A DNA stretch of 64,000 nucleotides. Source: Vandiemenella viatica (taxonomy: Eukaryota; Arthropoda; Insecta; Orthoptera; Morabidae). Shown here in pieces: positions 32,581-44,009 of the stretch. The stretch lies in NCBI GenBank assembly GCA_031002005.1, contig JARYHS010013630.1:238459539-238523538 (forward strand). The letters run 5' to 3'. Below the pieces are notes generated by a model. That model was not told the origin of the DNA. It worked only from the letters and a program-made list of their open reading frames with translations, and searched no databases. Made by a program: the position numbers and the translations under genes. The first letter of the stretch is position 1, and each line of letters begins with the position of its first letter.

Positions 32581-33020
32581 TCTGTCGACACAAAATATGT
32601 ACACACTTTACCATTAAATCTGGCCACCGGCGTCAGATTTTATCACCCTTATTTTGCCACAATCTGACTACGATGCCATCCCAGCAAACAGTAACTCAAT
32701 GCTAGCTCCACTCCTTCGCAATCTCATTGGCGGATATTCAGAACCATCTATATATCAAATTATTCATTTCCTTAAGTCAATGCATGAAACAAAACAGGAA
32801 GACTGCCTAACAGGGAGTCTTTAAACTCTTCCCACTAACGATTGTTATTGGCGGTATAATTATCAAAATTCCCTTACATTTCAGTAATACTTTTCCTAAA
32901 TTCAGATCGTAAAAGTTGTAATTAACGGGATTGCATTAAAGCGAGGCAAAAAAGAGACTCAGTGCTACAATTTTACTCTAATTGATTATCGTAAAACTAT
33001 AACGATAATTATTTATATAC
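32581..33020. other. No recognised feature
   Basis: AT-rich DNA with no supported open frame. Confidence 0.35.
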
Positions 33021-33109
33021 TGGTTTTGCTGATTCCTTCCGACAATATTACACCAATTATGTGGTCTGTGGACAAACCAGAGGATAACTATGTTCGAGGA
33101 GGTAGAATT

Positions 33110-33400
33110 TTTAGTACTGTTTACAAAACAACAGCAACTAATGACCTTAACGTGACACGTGGGGTGTGGCCACTGGACTTGGGAGTTCGTAAGCAGGAAG
33201 CATTATACTGGCTTTGGGAAGTAAATCTGGAACAGGTGGAGAAAATTGCGCGAGCAATAACAGCTGCAGAGTTAAATAGAATGTTATTGGAAGAAAGGCA
33301 TCAAAAGTGGGATGTTAACACAACAGGAAGAAGAACTTGTGATATGTCCCATCAATCGGGCTGCTACACTACACTACATAACGAGAATGCCAGTGTTTAG
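33110..33400 (+). pseudogene. R1-like LINE C-terminal fragment
   Basis: The open frame contains GVWPLDLGVRKQEALYWLW, ELNRMLLEERHQKWDV and TGRRTCDM. This order matches the region after the RT in R1-type LINEs, where PLDLEI..ALYW and a W...TGRRTY block are usual. The rest of the element is absent. The family call comes from recalled motifs only. Confidence 0.5.
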
Positions 33401-33420
33401 AGCTTGCGATAAACACGAAA

Positions 33421-34365
33421 CGTTGCTGGAAACTATGATTTGTCCACGAAGTTGTGAGAATCTATAAGGCAGTTGTGTTAAATGTGAGCTACTCCTCACG
33501 AATATGAGGTAACTGAATGGGATTAATGTCATCTACCAAAAAGTTTGACAGGAATTTTTTGAGGCATAAGGCGCTAACTGCGAATATTGGTCTACACCTC
33601 CCTCGTCGAAAAGTGTTATCAATTACTCCTAATGAACTAACGATCTAGTCGTTGATGGACCTTGACAAATATGAAGTAGGTCGTATTAGAAAGAGATATC
33701 TCATGATAGAGAAACAATTGTCACGATGTGCCCTGAGATTCTTAGTGCAGAGGTGGAGGTATAACTACATATTGTCTCCCAAGAAACCGGTCACAGAGAC
33801 GAATTCACCACATGCCACAAGGTAGTCATTGCGTTCCAAGGTTTAGGTTCCTATCTGACGCCTCGCGCGGGAGGACACTCGTTACAGGTTACCACTCGTC
33901 AATTACAGCTTGGGACTGTCAGTTGCGAAATATGCCCGGTGTACAGCTAGCCAGTGAGCCACGTCCTGGGTCGAAATGCATAAGAGCTTTTACTTGTAGG
34001 TAAACAGCATTTGCATTTAAACCACTTGTATCTGTGACGATGTAGATGTTATACCCGCGGCCCGAATTCCTCGGCAGTCTGGAAACGTGAAGTTGTGAAA
34101 TGCTTAAAAGCTTTTACATGTAGGAAGTGACAGGTGTGTCTGCTGCATCCAGAGCAAGCCCGGTTGCGACAGCTCATGCATGGGGGCAGCGGGGCAGCGC
34201 ATATCTCACTTAAAACACTCCAGGCAGCGCAGATAACATCCTTTCCGTCATTTGTTGACGGGGAAGTAGTCGTGGGTGATTTTAAAATTCCCCCACCTCC
34301 AGAATTTTAATTTCCCACCAGCGCTACCTATTGGCCGAAGGTGCTTTTTTGTATGCCTGGACCAA
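33421..34365. other. No recognised feature
   Basis: Mixed-composition DNA without a supported gene. The block AAGCTTTTAC.TGTAGG occurs twice (about 33989 and 34109), a short local duplication. Confidence 0.35.
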
Positions 34366-34367
34366 CT

Positions 34368-34583
34368 AAGTCTCAACCCGCGTTTCCACGATCCCAACAT
34401 TTGCGGGCCGGGTCGCCAAACAGCACGGACGACGCGCCTCTACTCATCGTCAGACGGTAAACATGAAAGGCCCGGGCGGTAAAAATGAAAGGCCCAGGTA
34501 GCTGAAACAACAATTGGCAAGGTGTTGGGCAGGCAGCGAGGGGGCCCGGCCCGCAAATGTGCGGATAGTGGGAACGCGGCCTA
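34368..34583. mobile_element. Harbinger-like MITE with GC-rich inverted ends
   Basis: CGCGTTTCCACGATCC and ACATTTGCGGGCCGGG near 34380-34415 face CCCGGCCCGCAAATGT and GTGGGAACGCG near 34543-34580 as an inverted pair. TAA follows the right end, and a TAA lies just left of the left end. This suits a PIF/Harbinger MITE, but the outermost bases are diverged. Confidence 0.55.
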
Positions 34584-34624
34584 AAGCTGGTCTCACACTG
34601 GAACCGAAAACGGAAAACTACTAA

Positions 34625-35003
34625 GGGAGCGTCCATAAACTACGTGACTCGACCTAGGGGGAGGAAGGGGTTGGCTGGAAAGCTGAGGTGGGCTACGTGG
34701 GGGAAAATTGGAGCCAGGCCACGTAGCTTTTCATTCATATTATTTGTCACAGTTAAAATGAGATACAGAACACAAAACAGGATGTGAATACTTATTTTTG
34801 TCATTTAATTATCTCCATATGTAATTTACAATAGTCTGACAAGAGAAAACAGTACAAAATGTCTTTTGGTGTCAAGAAGGAAAAAAGCTACGTGTTACGT
34901 GAGGTGGAGGGGGGCGGAAGTCAACAGCTACGTTGGGCTACATGGGAGGGAGAGAGGGCTCACAGGAGGCCAAAATGAAGCTACGTGATTTATGGACACT
35001 CCC
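34625..35003. mobile_element. MITE (379 bp) with TAA TSD
   Basis: GGGAGCGTCCATAAACTACG at 34625 faces CTACGTGATTTATGGACACTCCC at the right end. TAA flanks both sides (34622-34624, 35004-35006). Internal AT-rich DNA resembles 62810-62890, a second possible copy. No coding capacity. Confidence 0.72.
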
Positions 35004-35194
35004 TAAGGAATGAGTTGAGCTCTCACATTGTAACATAATTGTCGGAGTCGCTTGTCATTCACAGGCGAGTGCTGTGAGTGATTTTAGGTATTGCGTATAT
35101 ATTTACTATTCAAATAAGCATTGGACTTAATTTAGTTAGTTCTTATATGCAGCTTTTTTCGCATTCGTATATTTTCACTCTAGATTTATGCGCG

Positions 35195-35297
35195 CATGAC
35201 TCCTTCAAAGATCATGGCCCAATTTCTTCCCTTTCCTTGCCCCTAGCACCACCTCTAATGACGTCAACGAGGCATAAAGTTATAAGCAAAAATTAAA
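35195..35297 (+). mobile_element. SINE 3' fragment
   Basis: Contains the body motif (CTCCTTCAAAGATCATGGCCC, TTCCTTGCCCC) and the 3' end (GACGTCAACGAGGCATAAAG) with an A-rich tail. The head is missing. Confidence 0.65.
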
Positions 35298-35882
35298 ATA
35301 AAACGAATATTTTGAAAATATAAATGTATTGTTTTAGGTGTTTTAGTTGTTTGTTGATGTGGTGAAGACAAAAACGTTCAGTAACGTAATGAGTTAAACA
35401 GATATTTCTGAAGAGAGAAGAACACTGCGAGTTTCCCTATTTAATGGTCGATTTGAAGTAACATCCCGAGAAAAATTCTTTGGTTACTTCCGTATGAATC
35501 TAAACTCGTTCAACTATGCTACTTAGAATTTTACAACTTGTATGTATTTTTTTCAATAATATTTTTAAAGCAACTCACTCTGACAAATTAAGTTATTGTT
35601 CGGGGAAATTCACGTCAACAACTGTAAGAACAAAATTTCTGAAAATTTGATAATTGATTCTTCGGCAACCTCATTCCAGATACGCTGGTGAACGTCTTTG
35701 CCATGATAATGTTCACTTTTATAACACTCTCTTTTTTGAATTAAAAGAATTAATTTTTCTATGTCCACGATTACTCTAAAAAAAAATCAAACGATTTTCA
35801 CCAACAAACTGAACCAAGTCATGCGTTTTACGAACAAAAATCCTAATCTGCTGAGATCGAGTTGCAGGTGGGAACTAAATTC
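35298..35882. other. No recognised feature
   Basis: AT-rich DNA without supported genes, up to the hAT insertion. Confidence 0.35.
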
Positions 35883-35890
35883 ACGTCGAC

Positions 35891-36595
35891 TAGAGAAGAA
35901 ACAGATAGTTGTTTGGCCGGATACCGGTTATCCGGCCATCCTATAGGCCGAATAGCCGGATATTCGGCAGCCGAATATCCGGCTGAACGTTGTTATTTGA
36001 GATTAGGAATGGATCGCCTATTTGGGAATATTTTGATATAAATAATCACAATAAGTTTTCGATTTTGAATTACTTTTCGTGAGGCACGTTTTGACGAGAA
36101 GTTTGAATAATTTCCTTTTTCTCTTTGTGAACTTAACTTCGACCAGATACCTCTGCCGTGACAAAACATTTGAAAATAAAACATCCAGTAAACTCTCATG
36201 AAATGAGGGAAGCTACAGCCGCTAGAGTGCCTATACTGCCTTTAGCCACCCCCGGGACAATTTCGTCTTCGATATTGAAAGGAAAGTAATTGACTATATC
36301 AAAATCGTTTGAAAGGAAATTACTTTGGGATGTAAACGACGAAACAGCAAAAAAATATCATTAAGTTACTGCAGGAATCGTACACTAGACAACTATACTT
36401 GTGGTTTTATTTGTGTCTGGACTTATTTTATACCTAGCAATTGTGAATTTACAGAAAATTTTATGAAATTTTCGTAATTATTGAGAATCCGATCCCCGCC
36501 GGATATTGACCTACTATCCAGTATCCGGCCGGATAGTAAATATTGGCCGGATAGGCCGGATACCGGATAGTTGCCGGATATCCGTTTCATCTCTA
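35891..36595. mobile_element. Non-autonomous hAT element (705 bp) with perfect 8-bp TSD
   Basis: ACGTCGAC is duplicated at 35883-35890 and 36596-36603. Termini TAGAGAAGAAACAGATA and TATCCGTTTCATCTCTA are inverted repeats with two mismatches. The subterminal regions are dense in CCGGATA/TATCCGG words (35917-35985 and 36495-36585), as expected for hAT transposase binding arrays. The middle is AT-rich and non-coding. Confidence 0.85.
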
Positions 36596-36609
36596 ACGTC
36601 GACACACGA

Positions 36610-36870
36610 TGGTGGCTTCCCACGGCCCGTGGTTTTCTAGGCCGCGCCATGCATCCGAATTGTACTGATCGGCATGCGCCATCTCAGTCACCTCCCCACC
36701 ACGTAACCTAGTGTCGTTTCACCTACCCTCTGATTTTTACCTACTGGGCGAGGAATAGGGGCGCACCACCCCTGCCAGCAGAGGCGCCTCCCTTCCCACG
36801 GCCCGTTGTTGAGTGCTAGTCCCGCGGCCGCAAATGCACAGGCCGTGGGAGGCCACCTTAAGTGGGGTCC
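36610..36870 (+). repeat. GC-rich dispersed repeat, copy 2
   Basis: Matches 25606-25860 block by block (TTCCCACGGCCCG, CCTCCCCACCAC, GTGTCGTTTCA, CCTTCCCACGGCCCG). Probably an unclassified mobile element. It starts next to the hAT insertion. Confidence 0.65.
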
Positions 36871-37051
36871 AGTGTGAGAGCACTGATTACATCCTAAAAG
36901 TCGGGACACTTCGTTTGTAGTCGTGCGACGACGAACGACTGAAAGTCGGGTGCAGTCGCTTCCATTGTGAGAATTGCGTTAATCTATCTGCTCACCCAAA
37001 TATTTTTATCGCGTGGGGAAACTTTATTTCCAAATCGTAATATAGTGGTTC

Positions 37052-37262
37052 TTTTTGTTTCTGACTTTACGCCTTGTTCACGTCGAGGTCATTAGAGGCG
37101 GGAAAGGTGTAGGGGCAAACAATGGGAAGGAATTCGTCCATGGCTTTTTTGAAGGAACCATTCCGGCATTCGCTTTGAGTGAGGTTTGGAAACCATGGAA
37201 ATCTTAAATCTCGACTGCCGGATGTGGATTCGAACCGACGTACTCCAGAATGCGAGACCATA
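37052..37262 (-). mobile_element. tRNA-derived SINE, minus copy
   Basis: Reverse complement: TTCGAATCCACATCCGGC (box B), the AAATC-rich body, GGTTCCTTCAAAAAAGCCATGG, and the 3' end GACGTGAACAAGGCGTAAAG. Near full length. Confidence 0.75.
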
Positions 37263-37904
37263 ACTTTATTACCCACCAACCACGCTCTGTCATTGTCTGA
37301 AGATCCTTGTAAATCAATATACACTTTCTTCATTCTTTTATTACAGCTATAAATATTAACGAAATAGAAATTGATAAGTGCAGAGGAGGAGACAACAGGG
37401 AACTTTAAATCGAAATTAAAAGAGACGTTGCGCCAGAAATAAGAGAATTCCTTTGTTTGAGAATTAAAATTATAGGCGACGAGTGAAAGAAAGGTGATAT
37501 CAAAAGTAGGCTGACTCTAGCTTACAAAATCTTCTAGTAAAGGAAAAATCTAGCATGATCTCGGAGTAAGAAAGAACTTTCTAAACTGTATGATTAGAAT
37601 ATACCATTCAACTGAAGTAAAAGGGAATGTCGGTAAGAAGATTATTTATTTATTTTGTTACAACTTTCTACAGCCTAACATGTAGTATCTAGCTTAGGCC
37701 ATATTTACAATCAGAATATGATTAAGTTGTTACATAGATTTCCGCTACCTAGCGAAATCAAATGAATTGTAGTTTACAGTTAGAGTACTGTTGCAAGTAT
37801 AGCGTTTTATTACAAAAATTTAAGTACTTGACTACATGTAGATTAATTTTCAATCAAATAAAATAGTACATGATAATAACAATGAAATGTGAGGAGACGA
37901 TATG
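37263..37904. other. No recognised feature
   Basis: AT-rich DNA. A short RT-like reading could not be sustained. Confidence 0.3.
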
Positions 37905-37985
37905 TGTAGGATGGTTTCTTTAAAATTCCATGGCCGAATTCCTTGCCACCAGTCCTTTTCCACGGTCGTCGGAAGATTATCGGCC
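37905..37985 (+). mobile_element. SINE body fragment
   Basis: The block GGATGGTTTCTTTAAAATTC followed by CATGGCCGAATTCCTTGCC matches the SINE body. Ends are missing. Confidence 0.45.
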
Positions 37986-38599
37986 AGGCAAAGACTGCAG
38001 CAGGTGTGCCAGAGGTTGCATGTAGTCGCAGCGTCGTTTCGCGACTATGGAGAATATTCCAGAAGGGAGGAATCATTTCAAGACAACGGGCAATGTTCAC
38101 CAAGTGCTAAAACATCGCGTTAGCATCGTTATCTTGCCTTAATGGCTGAAGATTTCAGGGCACATGCGCAACAGACTCTGGGTCACACATCTCTTCAGAC
38201 AGCATATCATCGGCTTCCGTGTGCTCGGTGACCCTCCAGGTGCATTCCCTTCACCGAAGGAAAGGGCGCGACCCAGGTGGGGGGGGGGGGGGAAAGGTAT
38301 GGGAGCGAGAGCGGCCAGGAGGAGAGACTGGGGACAGGAAGTGATTAATCACCAGAATAGTAGAAGGATGAATGATCCGCAGAGGTGACCAAAGCTTTGG
38401 TCCAACCCAAAAGCTACCCTTGCTACACTCATGGAGGAAGGAAATATATGGAGACGACGCAAGAGACCTTCACAACGCATTGAAGTGAAGCAGGGTGAGG
38501 AGGATTGGGGGGGCAAGGCCGGAGTGGAGGGGGTATGGCCGCTTCCATACAGACACGGGGAATATGTACAAAAACCTCAAGGGGACTCTAGGATAAAGG

Positions 38600-38995
38600 T
38601 GACGCCGCAATCTGGTGATGGATTATTATGTAACTCGATATGACAAATAAAAAATGAAGAATAAAATTTTTTGATATCCTTCTTAGTTTTCGAGATATTC
38701 CGTCCCAAATGTGAAATGGGTTTGGTTGAAATTCAGAAGAAAACATTGGTCAAAGTCAAATTTGATGATGGATTCTTATTTAAAAAGACGAGGCAAAAGA
38801 AAAATAAAGAATAAAATTTTTCGATATCTCACCTAGTTCTAGAGATATACTGTATCAAAAGTGAGGTTGAAATGGAGAAGAAAAATTTCGCAAAAGTCAA
38901 ATTTAATGATCGATTCTTATGTAACACGACGAGACAAATCGAAAATAAAGAATAAACTTTTTCGATATCTTGCTTAGTTTTCGGGATATACTGGG
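38600..38995. repeat. Short tandem array, 141-150-bp unit, about 2.6 copies
   Basis: The block GAATAAAATTTTTCGATATC with CTTAGTTTTCGAGATAT recurs at about 38659, 38809 and 38950. Between them GTCAAATTTGATGATGGATT and GACGAGACAAA recur in the same order. The units are diverged by point changes and small gaps. The wording (GATATC, GAGATATAC) recalls the 47.8-49.6 kb satellite, but I could not show homology. Confidence 0.75.
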
Positions 38996-39119
38996 AACAT
39001 CGCAATTGTTTGGAAGCGCAATATCGCCGCTGCCGCCACTGCGCATGCGCGAGCCTGCTTCACCAATTTAACGTCACTTCTCCTCCATATATTTCCTTCC
39101 TCCATGGCTACACTATCGG

Positions 39120-39540
39120 AGCCATTTCCTATACTGAAACTAATTATCGCTTTCTGTTTCGCATTTGGGGCTGTCTTTTTTTATGTCGCTACTAACATTA
39201 CTTCAGCTTTAACACATGAGCACATTTTTTGTCGATACTAACATTTCATTAACATCTCCGCGCCTTGGCCATATCGACATCTGCTCCTATCCGCCTGTGT
39301 CTAGATTGCTTCCGGCCAGCTGCGCGCCATCTGGCCCGTGAAGCGTGGGAGCATCTGCTCGCTCTCCCAACAACATCGGTGCAGCTGCCCGCCAGCTGCA
39401 ACAAAGAGTGTTTCTCCCTCCATCCTTTAGGGAGACCCCCCTCCCCCATGCCTTGATTGCATGTCGGCTCTCCCTCCGCAGTTCTGAAATCACAGTCTCT
39501 CCCTATAACCTGCGTTCTTTCTTTGGCTTTAGAATTCATA
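39120..39540 (+). repeat. Duplicated repeat, copy A (5' part), interrupted by an RTE LINE
   Basis: Closely related to 43145-43590: shared blocks include GGGGCTGTCTTT, ACATTTTTTGTCG, GCGCGCCATCTGG-like, CCGCCAGCTGCAACAA, GAGTGTTTCTCCCTCC and CTGCGTTCTTTCTTTRGCTTTAGAATTCA. Copy A is cut by the RTE element just after GAATTCATAG and resumes at about 42844. Confidence 0.75.
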
Positions 39541-42500
39541 GGCTTCTTCTTCTTCTGAAGTCTCCTTCTCCTATTGGAGGTTGGCGGTCCACATTGCTAG
39601 CTCTGAGCGCGAAACTGAAGCATGGAAAGCCTCTTCAGACGTGCAATTGAACCATCTCCGAATGTCATTCAGGCATGAATTCCTTCTTCTCCCAACAGAT
39701 CTTTTCCCTTGCATTTTCCCTTCAATGATGAGCTGCAGTAGCTGGTATCTCTCGCCTCTCATAATGTGTCCTAGATATTGGGTTTTCCTTTGCTTTATAG
39801 TGAACAGCAATTCTTTTTGTTTCCCCATCCGATGAAGTACTTCTTCGTTTGAGACTTTCAGCACCCAAGATATGCTTAAGAGGCGACGATACAAATACAT
39901 TTCAAAAGATTCAATCTTTTTCTCTAGATTTTGGTCTAAGGTCCAGCTTTCACAGCCATAAAGAAAAATGGAGAACACGTAGCAGCGAATCATTCGCATT
40001 CTCAATTGCAGACTGAGGTCCGATCTTATGAAAAATTTGTTCATGCTAATAAATTGTCTCCTTGCCTGTTCTATTCTCGATTTGATTTCTTTCTTGCAGT
40101 CACCCTGTTCGTCCACCACAGTGCCTAAATATTTGAAGGAGGATACTTGCTCGATCATATTGCCTTTTATTGATATGGTTGCCTGGATTTTTCTCTTAGA
40201 GAAGACTACAACGTTTGTCTTGGAAGGGTTGACAAGCAGACCAAACTCTTCACTGTGCTGAACTAAATTGTCTATTATGTGTTGGAGTGTAGGTAAATCT
40301 CTGGCTATTACAACAGTGTCATCTGCATACCTTATATTATTGATCACTCTTCCGTTTATAGTGATACCACTGTTTTCATTTTCCAACACTTCCCTGAAAA
40401 TTACCTCGGAATAAATGTTGAACAAGAGAGGTGATAGTACACAGCCCTAGCGAACACCTTTCCTGATTGCAGTCGCTTCTGATGTTCCTTGGTCAATTTT
40501 GACATCTGCAGTCTGATTCCAATACAGCATGCTGACAATGCGTAAATCGTTTTGGTCAATACCAGTTGATTTCCAAATTTTTATCATCTTTTCGTGCCTC
40601 AGGCAGTCGAAGGCATATACATCAACATTCATGTCCCTGCACCTCTGTACTAATTCATTTAAGGAAAAGAGTGCTTCACGTGTGCCAAGCCCATTTCGGA
40701 AGCCAAACTTAGTCTCACCCATATGAGATTCACACTTCTTGTAAATACGGGTGTGTATGATTCGCAAAAAAAATTTCAGCACATGCGACATCAGACTGAT
40801 CATGCGATAGTCATCACATTGTGAGGAGTTGGCCTTCTTCGGCAGTGGTATGAAAGTTGATCTTAGCCAGTCATAAGGTATCTTTCCTGATGCATAAATA
40901 ACGTTGGACAATGATGTTAGGAGGCTGAGACCATTTGAATCCTGCTCAGCTATAACTTTAATAATTTCAGAGTAAACTCCATCAGTACCTGTAGCTTCAC
41001 CATTCTTCTGAAGTTTAATGGCATGTACTGCTTCACTCTTTGTGATTTCTGGACTGACTTCATTGATTTTTTCGTATGGTGGTGGAGGATCATCTCTGTC
41101 GTCTGCAAAAAGAAGTTTGATATATTCCTTCCATCTTTTAAGTTTTCCTTCAACTCCCAGGATAATTTCATTGTTTGAATTCCTCAGTATTTGTCCGCGC
41201 CGCTTCTTTTGTATATTACTCAGCTCTTTTACCTTTTTGTATAAGTTGAAGTGATCGTGTTTTTCCTGGAGTGTTTCAATTTCTTTACATTTGCTAGACA
41301 TCCATGTTTCCCTTGCTTCTCTGCATTTTCTGCGTATGTCTTTGTGCCGGTTTTTCTATTTTATGGGATCCTTGGTTTTATATTTCCTTCTTTCATTCAT
41401 AAGTTCCAGTATTTCATCAGTCATCCAGAGCTGCCTTTTGTTGTTAGTAATGTATCCAATGTTATTTTCCTGAACTTGAGTAATGCTATCTTTTATGAAG
41501 TTCCAGGTAGAATCTACTTCTATAGGACAAGTATCTACTATAACTTTCATCTTTTCCTCCAGAGCAGTGCCAACATTAGTTCTCACCTCAGGAATTTCTA
41601 ATCTTTTTACATCTATGCGTATTTATATATTGACGTCCTTTCTTGCATTACTAAAGCGCTGCATTTTAAAGTCCATTACTAATGGGTTGTGGTCACTATT
41701 AACATCAGCACCAGGATAGGTTTTCACGGATTTTACATATTTTCTTAGCTCTTGTTTCACCAGAATAAAATCGTTCTGATTTCTTATTGTATTTTCTTCA
41801 CTATCGGCGGTTGACGTCCATGTATATAGCCTCCTATGATGAAGTTTGAAAAATGTATTAGAAATAAAAAGTTCATGTTCTATACAAAATTGTACCAGTC
41901 TATCTTCTCTTGTGTTGCGTTCACCAAGACCATAGCTACCTACAGTATTACCTTTAGCACCATTGCCAATTTTTGAGATAAAATCACCCATGACCAGTGT
42001 AATCTCCGCTTTTTTTGTAAGTTTCATTGCTTCATCCAAGGTGTTATAGAAGGATTCTATTTCTTCATCATCTTTGTCAGCTGTTGGTGCATGAACCTGA
42101 ATGATATTCAAAGTTCGATGTGAAGTTTGCAACTTAAAAAACATTACACGATCATCAAGTGGAACAAAATCAAGGACTGCTTTTGCTATCGTCGATGACA
42201 CAATCACGGCAACCCCATATCTATGATTGGTATCAGTTCCACCAGAAAAGTTTAGGGATCCTTCCTTCATAGTGTGAATCCCAGATCCAGGCTATCTTAC
42301 TTCACTTAGTCCAAGGATGTCAATTTTCAACATGCATCTCTCTGCCTCCACATTTGCAAGCTTCCCACTCATATATAAACTGCGTACATTCCATGTGGCA
42401 ATTCGAATTTTGTTGTCATATACTTTCATCTTTCCAATCATAGCATTGTTCAAGGCATTCCCCCCCGGAGATCCGATTGGGGGAATAGAATCTCCGGATG

Positions 42501-42843
42501 ATTTTACATTGAACATAGCCATTCCATGTGAAGTTAAAGGGATATCCTTCAGGACCTTTAATGCAGTGGTTTCCCGTTGCCTTCCGCATCCTAATGCCGT
42601 TGCCCAGTCGTGGGTTCTTCCGCCTTTTGGGACCATTTCCTGCCCCAAGGACAATAGAGTGCCCTGACCTCTACCCGCTCATCCACCCTCAAGAGGCCGT
42701 TGGCACTCGGTAGAGGGGTCTTCTTATCCCGGAAGATATTCGGTCCCTACATTCGTTAGCCGCCTGTATATAACTAAATTGTTAACACATACGTTGCCCC
42801 CTCTCTACCACGGGGAGGTGAATGTCAGGGTTTCACCATCATT
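39541..42843 (-). mobile_element. RTE-clade LINE, near full length
   Basis: A minus-strand element of about 3.3 kb. The 3' end carries a short (GAA)n-like tail (CTTCTTCTTCTTCT on the plus strand at 39542), as RTE elements commonly do. The boundaries come from comparing the interrupted repeat copy A with uninterrupted copy B. It contains one long frame for endonuclease plus RT. A GC-rich 5' leader lies at about 42660-42843. Confidence 0.85.
39571..42654 (-). pseudogene. RTE endonuclease-reverse transcriptase, one continuous 1,028-codon frame with four stops
   Basis: The protein would nick DNA and reverse-transcribe RTE RNA. The endonuclease (about 42360-41640) shows IRIATWNVRSL, LSEVR, VMGDF and SDHNPLVMDF. 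The RT (about 41200-39900) shows TKFGFRNGLGTREALF, CVLSPLLFNIYSE, IRYADDTVVIA and KYLGTVVDEQGD. The C-terminus (YLGHIMRGERY, WTANLQ, stop) is complete. In-frame stops lie at 42292-42294 (TAG), 41623-41625 (TAA), 41356-41358 (TAG) and 40447-40449 (TAG). All pieces share one phase, so I see no net frameshift. The gene was inactivated by substitutions only and is probably young. Confidence 0.88.
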
Positions 42844-42905
42844 GAAACTGAGGACGGCCATGAAATCTGAACTACATTCTATACATTCCAATCTATAACG
42901 GCACT
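42844..42905 (+). repeat. Duplicated repeat, copy A (3' part)
   Basis: GAAACTGAGGACGG followed by ATGAAATCTGAACTACATTC and ACGGCAC matches 43612-43675 of copy B. It is the continuation of 39120-39540 beyond the RTE insertion, with about 18 bases lost. Confidence 0.7.
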
Positions 42906-43144
42906 TAATTATCAGTTGTTTCTGGCTTTATACCGATCTTCTAAGATTAAATGAAATATGAAATCGCGCTCACTAATAATGACCTTCCAGTACCAGGACC
43001 GCTGGACGACTGACGCGCTACAGGAAGCGCCTACTGTGTGGCTGACGCCCACAGTCAGCCGCTAGTGTTAGACGCTGCGTAGAAAGCCCACCTAACATCG
43101 GAATCAGTGCAGGTAGGCGAGGGCAGGTATAAAACTACAATGAA

Positions 43145-43680
43145 TCGCTTTCAATTCCGCATACGGGGCTGTCTTTATTTCTATCTCCACTAACATAACT
43201 TCAGCTTTAATACGTGAACACATTTTTTGTCGGTGCTGACATAATCATTAACATCTGCGCGCCTTGGCGTTATCGACCCCTGCATCTGCGTGCCATCTGG
43301 CTTGTGAAGCGTGGTAACATCTGCTCTCCCTCCCCTTCCCGCTAAAGCTCACCAACATTCGGCCAGTTCCCCGCCAGCTGCAACAACGAGTGTTTCTCCC
43401 TCCAGCAAGCTAGCGCGGCATCTCAGCGTGCACGCCGCGTGAAATGACGCTCGTGTGCACCGGGCCTTAAGGTAGACGCCCTCCCCCGCCCCGCCTTGAT
43501 TACATATCAACTCTCCCTCCACAGCATTATGTTTTGAATATACAGTCACTCTCTGGATCCTGCGTTCTTTCTTTAGCTTTAGAATTCACAGACTAGATCA
43601 ACAGAAAACTGAGGGTGGCATAGTAGGTTGCATGAAATCTGAACTCCTTTCCATACATTTCAATATGTAACGGCACGACG
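43145..43680 (+). repeat. Duplicated repeat, copy B (uninterrupted)
   Basis: Same block order as copy A, with an extra GC-rich segment at about 43405-43475 not seen in A. It serves as the empty-site control for the RTE insertion. Confidence 0.75.
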
Positions 43681-43721
43681 GAAGAAAACATTAATATAGT
43701 CATCAGTGCAACACCACCGAG

Positions 43722-43952
43722 CGTGATGGGTGGCGGTGAAGGCCCTGGCCTCGCATTAGGAAGATGCAGGTTCGAATCCTCGTCCGACCATCTAGATTTT
43801 GGTTTTCATGGTTTCCCCAAATCACTCCAGGTGAATGCTGGTTTGTTCTCTTCAAAAGGCCATGGTCAAATTTCTTCCCGTTCCTTGCCGCATTCCATAG
43901 TCGTCTCTAATGACCACGACGTCGACGATACGTAAAGCAAGACGCAAAAAAA
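43722..43952 (+). mobile_element. tRNA-derived SINE, complete copy
   Basis: Box B GGTTCGAATCCTCG, CCATGG-like and CACTCCAGGTGAATGCTGG body, CTTCAAAAGGCCATGGTC, and the 3' end GACGTCGACGATACGTAAAG with an A-rich tail. Confidence 0.85.
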
Positions 43953-44009
43953 TAAGTGCGGCACCTTATTTTCCTGATCATATCTGTCATATCTCTGTAT
44001 CTGCCCAAA

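Noticed and set aside
33026..33110. N-terminal part of the 124-codon frame
   Set aside because: Only the later part has LINE-like motifs. The first codons lie in AT-rich DNA and are probably incidental.
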